Source: DHVE2 group archaeon
GTDB taxonomy: Archaea; Thermoplasmatota; Thermoplasmata; Thermoplasmatales; Aciduliprofundaceae
NCBI GenBank assembly: GCA_026993785.1
Contig: JALWRZ010000003.1
Coordinates: forward strand, 1 to 64,000
DNA: 64,000 nt
Direction of reading: 5' to 3'
Below, piece by piece: positions 16,486 through 25,058 of the stretch. The notes under the pieces are model-generated. The model made no database searches. It was not told where the DNA came from and saw nothing but the letters and a program-made list of their open reading frames with translations. How positions within the stretch are numbered: the first letter of the stretch is position 1; each line of letters opens with the position of its first letter. Both the position numbers and the translations under genes were made by a program.

Positions 16486-17603
16486 AGCCCGGATACTATT
16501 TCTGGAGCGGGGATATAGCAGCTGCAGAGGGTGCGATTTTTGCCGGTTGCCGCTTCTATGCGGGATACCCGATCACTCCCAGCAGCGAGATAGCAGAGAG
16601 GATGGCACTGCGTCTTCCCCAGGTTGGCGGTAAGTTCATAGAGATGGAAGATGAGATAGGCTCCATCGCCGCGATTATAGGGGCCTCCTGGACCGGGGAG
16701 AAGGTAATGACTGCCACTTCAGGTCCAGGAATATCGCTTATGAATGAGAATATCGGACTTGCTGCCATGACAGAGGTACCCATAGTTATTGTGAATGCCA
16801 TGCGAGGAGCGCCATCCACAGGGTTACCCACCCTCGTGGGTCAGGGAGACCTTATGCAGGCCAAGTGGGGGTCCCATGGCAGCTATGAAATCATCTCTCT
16901 ATATCCCGACAGTGTGCAGGAAACCTTTGATTTGATGGTAGATGCCTTCAACTACGCGGAAAAATATCGGGTGCCCGTACTATTCCTCATCGACGGGATG
17001 CTTGCCCATATGTACGAGAAAATCTATGTTCCTCCGGAAGATGCCGTGGAGAGAATTGAGAGAAAGAGACCTACCAAGCCCCCAGGAGAGCAGTTGATTT
17101 ATGAGCCCGATGAGGATCTCATACCGCCCATGCCGAGAATAGGCGAGGGCTACAAGATTCATGCTTCTGGGCTCACACACAACGAGAAGGGTTATCCCGA
17201 ACTGACTCCCCAGGCCCAAGAAAGGCTGATAAGGAGACTCAACGATAAGATAAGGAAGCATGCCGAGGAGATATGGAAAGTGGAGGAATATCGCACAGAT
17301 AATGCGGATGTAATTGTGGTAGCCATGGGAAGCAATGCCAGGGCTGTTAGAACCGCGGTTGATGAGGCGAGAAAGGAGGGAATAAAAGCAGGATTACTCA
17401 GACCCATCACCATCTGGCCCTTCCCCTACAAGTACATAGAGAAGTATGCCGTGGACTACATTGTAGCAGAAATCAATTACGGGCAGATATACCACAAGGT
17501 TAAAGAATACGCGTCGGGAAATGTGGAGCTACTTCCCAAAATGGGTGGTGAGCTACACACACCACAAGAAATTCTTCACGCTTTAAGGAGGTATAAAAAA
17601 TGA
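16482..17603 (+). CDS. korA: 2-oxoacid:ferredoxin oxidoreductase, alpha subunit
   Basis: A 373-residue subunit of the enzyme that oxidatively decarboxylates a 2-oxoacid to acyl-CoA, reducing ferredoxin. FYAGYPITPSSEIAE and FIEMEDEIGSIAAI are the hallmark pyrimidine-binding-domain motifs, and SGPGISLM and GLPTLVGQGD follow. The C-terminal part (VVAMGSNARAV, GLLRPITIWPFPY) is the transketolase-C-like domain. The order D-A-B-C fits the 2-oxoglutarate type, though other 2-oxoacids cannot be excluded. It overlaps both neighbours by 4 nt. Confidence 0.95.
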   Translation: MKPGYYFWSGDIAAAEGAIFAGCRFYAGYPITPSSEIAERMALRLPQVGGKFIEMEDEIGSIAAIIGASWTGEKVMTATSGPGISLMNENIGLAAMTEVPIVIVNAMRGAPSTGLPTLVGQGDLMQAKWGSHGSYEIISLYPDSVQETFDLMVDAFNYAEKYRVPVLFLIDGMLAHMYEKIYVPPEDAVERIERKRPTKPPGEQLIYEPDEDLIPPMPRIGEGYKIHASGLTHNEKGYPELTPQAQERLIRRLNDKIRKHAEEIWKVEEYRTDNADVIVVAMGSNARAVRTAVDEARKEGIKAGLLRPITIWPFPYKYIEKYAVDYIVAEINYGQIYHKVKEYASGNVELLPKMGGELHTPQEILHALRRYKK

Positions 17604-18454
17604 TAAGCGCTGGTAAAAAATCAACCATGGAGCTGCTCAGGGAGGAGGTAGAGTCTCTCCTGCGCATAGATCGTCTTCCTCATGTTTGGTGTCCCGGCTG
17701 TGGCATAGGCATTACGCTTAACGCATTTTTGAGGGCATTAATAAGAGCAAAGATTGATCCTAACAAAACGGTAGTGGTGTCAGGTATAGGATGCACAGGT
17801 CGAGCTGCCGGATATGTGAATATGGATTCCTTCCACACAACCCATGGCAGGGCCATACCCTTTGCTGTAGGAATAAAATTCGCAAGGCCCGAGCTTAATG
17901 TGGTGGTGTTCAGCGGAGATGGCGATCTATTTGCTATCGGAGGAAACCATTTTGTGAATGCTGCGCGAAGGAATCACGACATTCTTGTGATAGCAGTGAA
18001 TAACTTTACTTACGGAATGACAGGAGGACAGCATGGACCCACTACACCCACAGGCGCATATACAACGACTACGCCCTATGGAAATCCAGATAGACCGTTT
18101 AACATTCCGCATCTTGCGATTTCCTTGGGGGCACCCTATGTGGCAAGATGGACCACCTATCATCTTATGCAGCTTCAGAACTCCATATACACGGCGCTGC
18201 ATCGCAAGGGGTTCCGCGTTATAGAGGTAATTTCGCAATGTCCCACGGTGTATGGTAGGAGAAATGAGATGAAAAGCCCACTGGAGATGATGGAGTACTT
18301 CCGCAAGTTCTCCGTGAGGAAGGACGATGCCACCTTTGACGAAATGGAGCTCACCTACAATGGAAGGATTGTGGTGGGCGTGTTTAGAGATGTTCAGGGC
18401 ATACCAACCTACGAAGAAAGGTATAATGACATAATAAGGAGGGCTCAGAAATGA
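17600..18454 (+). CDS. korB: 2-oxoacid:ferredoxin oxidoreductase, beta subunit
   Basis: A 284-residue TPP-binding subunit. WCPGCGIGITL carries the conserved CxxC that ligates a cluster in this family, GIGCTGRAAGYV follows, and VVVFSGDGDLFAIGGNH is the GDG...N TPP/Mg motif. FTYGMTGGQHGPTTP is also diagnostic. GGAGG lies 8 nt before the ATG inside the korA end. It pairs with KorA to form the catalytic site. Confidence 0.96.
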   Translation: MISAGKKSTMELLREEVESLLRIDRLPHVWCPGCGIGITLNAFLRALIRAKIDPNKTVVVSGIGCTGRAAGYVNMDSFHTTHGRAIPFAVGIKFARPELNVVVFSGDGDLFAIGGNHFVNAARRNHDILVIAVNNFTYGMTGGQHGPTTPTGAYTTTTPYGNPDRPFNIPHLAISLGAPYVARWTTYHLMQLQNSIYTALHRKGFRVIEVISQCPTVYGRRNEMKSPLEMMEYFRKFSVRKDDATFDEMELTYNGRIVVGVFRDVQGIPTYEERYNDIIRRAQK

Positions 18455-19002
18455 GAATCGAGATAAAGTTCGGGGGCCTAGGCGGCCAGGGTATAATAAC
18501 CGCCGGGTACATTACAGCGAAGGCCGCGGCAATTTATGATGGCAAGGAAAGTGCCTTCACCCAAGATTACAGCGCTGAGGCAAGGGGTGGTGCCAGTACC
18601 AGCGAAGTCGTAATATCCGATGAGAAGATCAACTATCCCCAGGTGCTGCATGCTGATTATCTCATTGTGATGAGCCAGAGCGCCTACAATGATTACCTTT
18701 ACAAGCTCAAGAAGGGTGGTGTGCTCATAATCGAAGAAGATTTGGTGAAACCGGATGAGAGGGCTAAAGATTTCAAGGTCTATGGGATTCCAGCTACAAG
18801 ATTCGCCGAGGAGATAGGAAATCCCATAGTAGCCAACATCGTCATGCTTGGGTTCTTCACCGCAGTTACAGGCGTAGTTTCCAAGGAAGCCATGTGGAAG
18901 TCCATAGAGGAGCGGATACCCAAGAGATTTCTTGAGATGAATCAGAAGGCATTCCTTAAGGGCTACGATTACGGGCAGAAGATTCTGCAGGAGAGTTCCT
19001 GA
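18451..19002 (+). CDS. korC: 2-oxoacid:ferredoxin oxidoreductase, gamma subunit
   Basis: A 183-residue CoA-binding gamma subunit. KFGGLGGQGIITAGYI is the signature start, SAEARGGASTSEVVIS the substrate-side loop, and the NPIVANIVMLGFFTAV segment completes the domain. GGAGG lies 8 nt before the ATG, and the start overlaps korB by 4 nt. It is the last gene of the operon. A 73-nt gap with a new TATA-like box separates it from serS. Confidence 0.95.
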   Translation: MRIEIKFGGLGGQGIITAGYITAKAAAIYDGKESAFTQDYSAEARGGASTSEVVISDEKINYPQVLHADYLIVMSQSAYNDYLYKLKKGGVLIIEEDLVKPDERAKDFKVYGIPATRFAEEIGNPIVANIVMLGFFTAVTGVVSKEAMWKSIEERIPKRFLEMNQKAFLKGYDYGQKILQESS

Positions 19003-19048
19003 GCCTCTCTTTCTTAATATTTATTTGGAACGCGGTTAACCCATATTC

Positions 19049-19056
19049 TTTAAATA
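19049..19056 (+). promoter_or_regulatory. TATA-like box of serS
   Basis: TTTAAATA is centred about 24 nt before the serS ATG at 19076, implying a leaderless transcript. Confidence 0.6.
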
Positions 19057-19075
19057 ATCCAACACATTCCTCATT

Positions 19076-20401
19076 ATGCTTGACATAAAGCTTATAAGGG
19101 AAAATCCAGAGCTTGTAAAGGAGGTACTTCGCAAGAGATTTGATGATCCGGGAATTGTGGACGAGATTTTGAGCTATGATATATCATGGAGAAAGACACT
19201 TAAGGAGATCGAGGAGCTGAGGCATCTAAGGAATAGAAAAAGTGTGGAAATAGGTAAGCTTGTTAAGGAGGGAAAGGATGTATCGACTCTCCGGGAGGAG
19301 ATGAAGTCCATCAACAGAAGAATTAAAGAGCTTGAAGTTGAGGTGGAGGATTACAAGAGCAAAAGAGATTACCTTCTGATGAGACTTCCAAATCTTCTGG
19401 ACGAGAACACACCTATCTGCGAGGGGGAGGAGAATTCGCCAGTAATAAGAACATGGGGTGTGGCCATGGTATTGAAAGAGAATCTGGAAGAATTCAGAAA
19501 ATTTGCAGGGAATATGAGCTATGAGCTTATTGAGAAGCCAAAAATTAGCCACGTGGATATCCTTGAGAAATATGGTCTCGCGGATATAGCTCGGGCAGCG
19601 AAGGTTGCAGGCTCCCGATTCTATTATCTCAAAAATTATCTGGTGCTTTTAGAGCTGGCACTCATTCGCTTCGCCTTGGATCTCATGGTAAAGAAGGGCT
19701 ATGTCCCTATCTCCCCACCGTTTATGATAAGAAGGGAAGCTCTTGAAGGTGTAACAGATTTTGCAACCTTTGAAGAGATGATCTACAAAATTGAGGGAGA
19801 GAACCTCTACATGATTGCCACAGCGGAGCATCCCCTGGTAGCTATGCATATGAACGAGATCCTAGAAAAAGAGGAGCTGCCGCTGAAGTATGTTGGAATA
19901 TCTCCATGCTTTCGAAAAGAGGCCGGTGCCCACGGCAAGGATACTAAGGGCATTTTCCGCGTTCATAACTTCTACAAGGTGGAGCAGGTGATAATCTCTC
20001 TACCAGAAGACTCCCCTACATTTATGGAAGAGCTCATAAGCAATGCGGAGGAAATAATGCAGAAGCTGGAACTCCCCTACAGGGTGATAAACATATGCAG
20101 CGGAGAGCTCGGTGCGGTTGCAGCTAAGAAATACGATATCGAGGTGTGGATGCCCGCGCAGCAGAGGTTCCGCGAGGTAGTATCATGCTCCAACTGCCTT
20201 GAGTATCAGGCCAGGAGATTGAAGATAAGGTACAGAAGCAGCGAGGGAAACAAATTCGTACACACGCTAAACAGCACGGCTCTTGCAACCACGAGAACCA
20301 TGGTGGCAATAATTGAGAATTTCCAGGAAAAGGATGGCATCGTGATTCCAAAGGCACTTAGGTCTTACACGGGCTTTGATTATATTCCCTTTGAAAAGTA
20401 A
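19076..20401 (+). CDS. serS: Seryl-tRNA synthetase
   Basis: A 441-residue class II synthetase of the common type, not the methanogenic rare form. The N-terminal long helical arm (about 30-110) binds the tRNA-Ser variable arm. Motif 2 is seen as GISPCFRKEAGAHG, and motif 3 includes TLNSTALATTRTMVAIIENFQ. TAEHPLVAMH carries the Ser/Thr-Ala-Glu motif. It charges tRNA-Ser with serine. It is monocistronic with a clear TATA-like box and a leaderless ATG. Confidence 0.97.
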   Translation: MLDIKLIRENPELVKEVLRKRFDDPGIVDEILSYDISWRKTLKEIEELRHLRNRKSVEIGKLVKEGKDVSTLREEMKSINRRIKELEVEVEDYKSKRDYLLMRLPNLLDENTPICEGEENSPVIRTWGVAMVLKENLEEFRKFAGNMSYELIEKPKISHVDILEKYGLADIARAAKVAGSRFYYLKNYLVLLELALIRFALDLMVKKGYVPISPPFMIRREALEGVTDFATFEEMIYKIEGENLYMIATAEHPLVAMHMNEILEKEELPLKYVGISPCFRKEAGAHGKDTKGIFRVHNFYKVEQVIISLPEDSPTFMEELISNAEEIMQKLELPYRVINICSGELGAVAAKKYDIEVWMPAQQRFREVVSCSNCLEYQARRLKIRYRSSEGNKFVHTLNSTALATTRTMVAIIENFQEKDGIVIPKALRSYTGFDYIPFEK

Positions 20402-20488
20402 CCCTTGAATCACTTCTTAATTCTTATGCGCAAAAGATATTTTTGTATGGACGAAAAATTATTATGAGAGGATTAAATTTGTGTTGCT

Positions 20489-21022
20489 ATGAAAAGTAGG
20501 GTTATTAAGGGTAGAATATGGATGCTCCGGGATTCAGAGGGAAAGAGAATAGACAATGTGGATACAGATATGATTTTTCACAACAAATATCTTTACATCA
20601 CAGATATAAAAGAGATGGGAAAATATGCCTTTTCAAACCTTCCAGGCTGGGAGGATTTCCCCCAGAAGGCTAAGCCTGGAGATATTCTTGTTGTTGGCCG
20701 AAATTTCGGTGCAGGGTCTTCCAGGCAGCAGGCTGTGGATTGCTTCATCTCCCTGGGAATAGCTGCAATAATAGGTGAGAGCTTTGGAGCCATATACAAG
20801 AGAAATGTGATAAATTCAGGTTTGCCTCTTATCGAGGCCCCGGGAATTTTCGATACTGAGCTTCAAAGTGGTGATGTTATAGAAGTACATCTAGAAACAG
20901 GTGAAATATTTAAGGATGGAAAGCTCGTTATGAAAGCCAAGCCCATGTCCAAAGTCGCCTTAGACATCTACGATGCAGGTGGAATATTCCAGTATGGAAA
21001 GATACTGAGCGGGGATGCGTAG
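20489..21022 (+). CDS. Aconitase-superfamily small (swivel) subunit, LeuD-like
   Basis: A 177-residue swivel-domain protein of the LeuD/homoaconitase small-subunit family. NVDTDMIFHNKYL matches the DxDTDxI...YL start, and NFGAGSSRQQAVDCF replaces the usual GCGSSREHA motif. IIGESFGAIYKRNVINSGLP is conserved. It would complete a hydro-lyase acting on an isopropylmalate- or homocitrate-like acid. No large catalytic subunit is in the window, so the substrate is undetermined. It overlaps the EamA gene by 8 nt. Confidence 0.85.
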   Translation: MKSRVIKGRIWMLRDSEGKRIDNVDTDMIFHNKYLYITDIKEMGKYAFSNLPGWEDFPQKAKPGDILVVGRNFGAGSSRQQAVDCFISLGIAAIIGESFGAIYKRNVINSGLPLIEAPGIFDTELQSGDVIEVHLETGEIFKDGKLVMKAKPMSKVALDIYDAGGIFQYGKILSGDA

Positions 21023-21863
21023 CTCCTTAGCTCTTCTCTACATCTTTCTTGTGGGTCTTATATGGGGTCTTACATTCCCTGTGATAAAGATAACCTTGGC
21101 TTATATCTCTCCTCTTGGCCTAATATTTCTTAGATTTCTCTTAGCCTCCGCATTTCTTTTTTTCATTTTCCGGAAGAAGATAAAGGCCCTCACTTTTGAT
21201 ATTTTCAAAGCCGGGGCCTTTATAGCTATCTTTCTTTTCCTTGGTCATCTATTTCAGACCCTCGGCTTGGAGTACACCTCCGCGTCCCATTCGGGATTCA
21301 TCACAGGGATGTATGTGGTTTTCACGCCCATATTCGCGTCTTTCTTGCTCGGGGAGAGATTTACTCCGCAGATATTCGCAGCAATCGCTCTTTCATTAAT
21401 TGGCTTATATCTTCTTTCAGGGTTTCATGGTATGCCAAATATCGGCGATATAATCACACTATTCTGCGCTCTCTCCTACGCTCTTCAGGTGGTTTTCGTG
21501 GCAAAATATAGCAGAATTTATGATCCCACACTAATAACCTTAGTGGAGCTGGCCTTCGTGACCCTTCTCTCTTCTGCAGGATGGTCCATGGAAGGTTTCT
21601 TTCTTCGACCCTCTCTCCTTCTGGCTTTGGGAATAACTTTTATAGGATTTATAGCCACGGGATTAGCGATTCTCATGCAAGCCCACGCCCAGAAATTCGT
21701 TCCGGCATCCCAAGCAGCTATAATTTTTACAGGAGAACCTGTCTTTGCCGTCATTTTTTCCCATTTTATCCTGGGTGAAATCCTAGATATTCCTGGAGCA
21801 ATAGGCGCTTCTCTCATTCTTCTTGGAATACTTTTAGCAGCTCTTTATAGATCTCATCCATAG
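21015..21863 (+). CDS. EamA/DMT family transporter
   Basis: A 282-residue protein with ten probable membrane spans in two EamA halves: FLVGLIWGLTFPVIK with SPLGLIFLRFLLAS in the first, and LFCALSYALQVVFVAK with AAIIFTGEPVFAVIF in the second. Such carriers export amino acids or metabolites. Coupling to the LeuD-like gene by an 8-nt overlap suggests a substrate tied to that pathway, which is inference. The 3' end overlaps the convergent sirtuin gene by 50 nt. Confidence 0.9.
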   Translation: MRSSLALLYIFLVGLIWGLTFPVIKITLAYISPLGLIFLRFLLASAFLFFIFRKKIKALTFDIFKAGAFIAIFLFLGHLFQTLGLEYTSASHSGFITGMYVVFTPIFASFLLGERFTPQIFAAIALSLIGLYLLSGFHGMPNIGDIITLFCALSYALQVVFVAKYSRIYDPTLITLVELAFVTLLSSAGWSMEGFFLRPSLLLALGITFIGFIATGLAILMQAHAQKFVPASQAAIIFTGEPVFAVIFSHFILGEILDIPGAIGASLILLGILLAALYRSHP

Positions 21864-22551
21864 CCTTCGTTGCAGGTTCCCGGAATATGAAATCTGCATA
21901 GCTGCTTACCGGTGTTTCCTCGGGATTTATCTCCACAACCTTGGCTCCATGGCTCCACGCCACGCGGGGAATATATGCTGCGGGATAAACCTGCGCCGAA
22001 GTGCCTATGACAAACATAACATCACAGCTTTCAGCGATGGAGTACGCCTTATCCATATCATATACAGGTTCTCCAAACCACACAACGTCAGGCCGAAGTA
22101 ATCCGCTGCATCTCTTACACCTTGGCGGGATTTCGCGCAGTGGAACCTCGTAGTTATAATAACTTATGCCGCACTCTGTGCATTTTACGCGCCAGATGTT
22201 CCCATGAAGCTCAATCACGTTATTGCTTCCGGCTCTGCTGTGCAACCCATCAATATTCTGTGTGATAACCCACATATCGTAGAAATTTTCCATTAATGCT
22301 AGGACCTCGTGAGCCCTGTTGGGTTTTGCCTTGGAGATATTGACTCTTCTTTCATCGTAAAATCTCCACACCATTGCTGGATCTTTTTCGAACCCCTCAG
22401 GAGTAGCCACCTTTTCCACGGAATATCCTTCCCACAGGCCTCCCTGGCCACGGAAAGTCGGTATCCCGCTCTCGGCACTTATACCCGCACCGGTTAAGGC
22501 AGCAACTCTCTTCGCTTCTACAAGTGCATCTATGAGCAGCTTGGGAACCAT
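21814..22551 (-). CDS. NAD-dependent protein deacylase, Sir2 family (class III)
   Basis: A 245-residue sirtuin. ALTGAGISAESGIPTFRG is the NAD loop, TQNIDGLH and ELHGN the catalytic His region, and CTECG plus CKRCSG the zinc site. FYDERR supplies the Tyr-x-x-Arg pair that marks class III sirtuins, which favour acidic acyl groups such as succinyl. VIGTSAQVYPAA and VEINPEETP finish the Rossmann part. It releases nicotinamide, which links to the NAD-salvage genes at 34.6-35.5 kb. Confidence 0.95.
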   Translation of the reverse strand: MVPKLLIDALVEAKRVAALTGAGISAESGIPTFRGQGGLWEGYSVEKVATPEGFEKDPAMVWRFYDERRVNISKAKPNRAHEVLALMENFYDMWVITQNIDGLHSRAGSNNVIELHGNIWRVKCTECGISYYNYEVPLREIPPRCKRCSGLLRPDVVWFGEPVYDMDKAYSIAESCDVMFVIGTSAQVYPAAYIPRVAWSHGAKVVEINPEETPVSSYADFIFREPATKAMDEIYKELLKVFQEE

Positions 22552-22580
22552 ATTTTAAGATATAGATGCAGATATATAAT

Positions 22581-23459
22581 TCATTGCCTCATCGCTAAAC
22601 CGTTTTTCTCCCTTAATTTTTCCACAAGCCTTCTTGCGGTTGGAGTCGCAGCTATACCTCCTTTTCCCGTCTCCCTCAGGCTCTCGGGAAGGCTCCTTCC
22701 TACCCTGCGCATGGCCTCTACCACCTCGTCAAAGGGTATCACACTCTCTATACCAGCCAAGGCCATCTCCGCCGCAGCTATTGCTATATTTGTAGCAATA
22801 CCATTTCTTTTCACGCAGGGCACTTCAACGAATCCTCCCACAGGGTCGCATACGAGACCCATAAGGGATTTGAGAGCCAGAGCGGCGGCATGGGAGCATT
22901 TCATTCCATCCCTGGAAAAGTAGTAAGTTAGCGCTGCCGCAGCCATAGCAGTGGCAGAGCCTATTTCCGCTTGACAACCTCCCTCTGCACCTGAGAGCGT
23001 TGCATTGCGGGATATAACCCAGCCAACACCACCTGCAACTATGAACGCGTCAATTAGCTCTTCTTTGCTGGCGTTTTCCAACTTCCACAAGGAATAAAGG
23101 ATTCCGGATAATACCCCGCATGAACCTGCTGTGGGGCAAGCAACAACCCGTCCCATGGCAGCGTTGCTCTCAGCCATGGAAAGCGCCGCCACCATAGCCG
23201 TATGATTGAATGAGCTAATCATCTTTGGGCTCGCTTTTCTCATAAGATATCCATTGCTCCCAGTCATACCTGTTAGAGTTCTCTGCCTTTTTCCATACTT
23301 CTTATTTGCCTCCTCAAGCATTGTTTCAAGCATTCCCCCGATGTACTGTCTCAACTTCTCACGGGGTACACCGGTCTTCTCCTCCTCTCTTTCAAGTATA
23401 ACTCGAGGTAAAGGAAGTCCTGTTTCCTTGGACCTTGCTACAAATTCAGAAAATTTCAA
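22581..23459 (-). CDS. sdaAA: L-serine dehydratase, alpha subunit
   Basis: A 292-residue iron-sulfur dehydratase subunit. GMTGSNGYLMRK, ACPTAGSCGVLSG (cluster Cys), LSGAEGGCQAEIG and LVCDPVGGFVEVPC carry the conserved cysteines. With the beta subunit it deaminates serine to pyruvate and ammonia through a 4Fe-4S cluster that is oxygen sensitive. The beta gene lies 1 nt upstream. Pyruvate from this step would feed ferredoxin-dependent oxidoreductases. Confidence 0.96.
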   Translation of the reverse strand: MKFSEFVARSKETGLPLPRVILEREEEKTGVPREKLRQYIGGMLETMLEEANKKYGKRQRTLTGMTGSNGYLMRKASPKMISSFNHTAMVAALSMAESNAAMGRVVACPTAGSCGVLSGILYSLWKLENASKEELIDAFIVAGGVGWVISRNATLSGAEGGCQAEIGSATAMAAAALTYYFSRDGMKCSHAAALALKSLMGLVCDPVGGFVEVPCVKRNGIATNIAIAAAEMALAGIESVIPFDEVVEAMRRVGRSLPESLRETGKGGIAATPTARRLVEKLREKNGLAMRQ

Positions 23460-23460
23460 C

Positions 23461-24111
23461 CTAATCCCTCCCTATGTAATAGCACTCTATCACGCATTTA
23501 TTCTCTCTCATTTTAACCCTATCCTCCTCGGGCACTTCATCATCCGTTTCTATTATAGCGGTTGCCAGCCTCTCCACCGCGCTTATTCTTCTCAGATAGA
23601 GATTCGTAATATTTACACTCATCTCCCGTAGGATTCTCTCCAGGGAGCCCGGAACATCGCGTATTACCACCACCAAAGTGTGGTATTCCCAGGAGATGTT
23701 ACATGATACTCCGTTAATCTCGACTATTCTTATCTCCCCACCACCTATAGACGACCCCATTATCCTGTATTTTTTACCATTTCTCCAAGCTTCTATTAGT
23801 ACAGTATTGGCATGAACCTCTCCAAGATCATCAAACTCAAAGGAGTATTTGAGTGAGCTGCGAGCTGCTATTTCCTGGGCATCCCTAATTCTCTCATCCT
23901 GGGGACTCATACCCATAATTCCTGCCAGCAGAGCTTTATCCGTGCCGTGCCCTCTCCAGGTTTCCGCGAAGGAGCCATGGAGCACAAACCTCACCCTGGA
24001 GGGTATGCCTCCTATGAATTTATACACGAATCTTGCAATTCTAAGAGAGCCCAGGGTATGGGAGCTTGAAGGCCCTACCATCACGGGTCCCATAACATCC
24101 AGTAGACTCAT
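23461..24111 (-). CDS. sdaAB: L-serine dehydratase, beta subunit
   Basis: A 216-residue subunit. VMGPVMVGPSSSHTLGSLRI is the signature, LHGSFAETWRGHGTDKAL follows, and a C-terminal ACT-type regulatory domain begins near HTLVVVIRDVPGSLERIL. It is separated from sdaAA by 1 nt and leads that operon. Divergent from the CDF transporter, with a 77-nt shared upstream region. Confidence 0.95.
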   Translation of the reverse strand: MSLLDVMGPVMVGPSSSHTLGSLRIARFVYKFIGGIPSRVRFVLHGSFAETWRGHGTDKALLAGIMGMSPQDERIRDAQEIAARSSLKYSFEFDDLGEVHANTVLIEAWRNGKKYRIMGSSIGGGEIRIVEINGVSCNISWEYHTLVVVIRDVPGSLERILREMSVNITNLYLRRISAVERLATAIIETDDEVPEEDRVKMRENKCVIECYYIGRD

Positions 24112-24188
24112 ACTGAAGCCATGAGATTAGCGATTATAAGGTTATCCATCGCGGCAAAGTAAATGAAGGAGAAGAGCATCATATTTCC

Positions 24189-25058
24189 GTGCATGCCAAC
24201 ACGACTAAGAGAAAACTTGCATTTTCCGTGGTATTCAACCTCATCATAACAGGAGTGGAGATTGCAGGAGCTCTTCTCTCCGGGAGCCTAGCCCTGCTCA
24301 GTGACTCTTTTCACAATTTCAACGATGCGACGGCAATAGCCATAAGCTACATAGCTTTAAAACTGGGAGAAAGGGAAAGGAATGAGAAATACACCTTCGG
24401 TTACAGAAGAGCAGAGATTCTGGCGGCATTCATCAATTCCGTAATACTCCTTTCTGCGGCCATCTTTCTGATTTACGAGGCCTATGAAAGATTGTTGCAT
24501 CCTGCACCCATAAAAGGCATGGTTATGCTCACGGTGGCTTTTGTGGGTCTATTTGCCAATCTCATAGTGGCTATTCTACTTCATTCTCCCTCTAAGGAGA
24601 GTATGAACATAAAGGCTGCCTATTTACACATAATTGGAGATACCATATCCTCTGTGGCGGTGATAATTGGAGGCTTTGCCATCCTCTTATGGGATGTAAT
24701 ATGGGTAGATCCACTAATTACCATTCTTATTTCCCTTTATCTGATATACAGTGCATTCAAAATCCTCAAGGATTCTGTGGAAATACTTATGGAAGCCGCA
24801 CCGCCAATTGATATTCAGAAGGTGAAGAGGGAAATAGAAAGTATTGAGGGGGTAATTAATGCACACCATTTTCACATATGGAGGATAGGGGAGGGAGATG
24901 TGCTCTTGGAGTGCCATGTGGATGTGGAGGATATGCCCGTAAGCCAGGCTCAGGGAATAATAGATGAGATTTCTTCAAGGCTCAGGAAATACGGCATAAC
25001 CCATGTCACGGTGCAGATAGAGTGTAGAAGATGTAGGAGAAAAGATGTAATACCCTGA
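24189..25058 (+). CDS. Cation diffusion facilitator (CDF) family transporter
   Basis: A 289-residue metal exporter with six spans. ALLSDSFHNFNDATAI carries the metal-binding HxxxD of helix 2 (SFHNFND), and LHIIGDTISSVAVIIGG the HxxxD of helix 5. The C-terminal cytosolic domain (VINAHHFHIWRIGEGDVLLECHV) ends in CRRCRR. It would export Zn, Fe or Mn using a proton gradient. The start is uncertain. The ORF-track GTG has no properly spaced ribosome-binding site, the frame is open upstream, and AAGGAG better fits an ATT at 24183. Iron export would suit the oxidant theme, but the metal is not shown. Confidence 0.92.
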   Translation: MHANTTKRKLAFSVVFNLIITGVEIAGALLSGSLALLSDSFHNFNDATAIAISYIALKLGERERNEKYTFGYRRAEILAAFINSVILLSAAIFLIYEAYERLLHPAPIKGMVMLTVAFVGLFANLIVAILLHSPSKESMNIKAAYLHIIGDTISSVAVIIGGFAILLWDVIWVDPLITILISLYLIYSAFKILKDSVEILMEAAPPIDIQKVKREIESIEGVINAHHFHIWRIGEGDVLLECHVDVEDMPVSQAQGIIDEISSRLRKYGITHVTVQIECRRCRRKDVIP

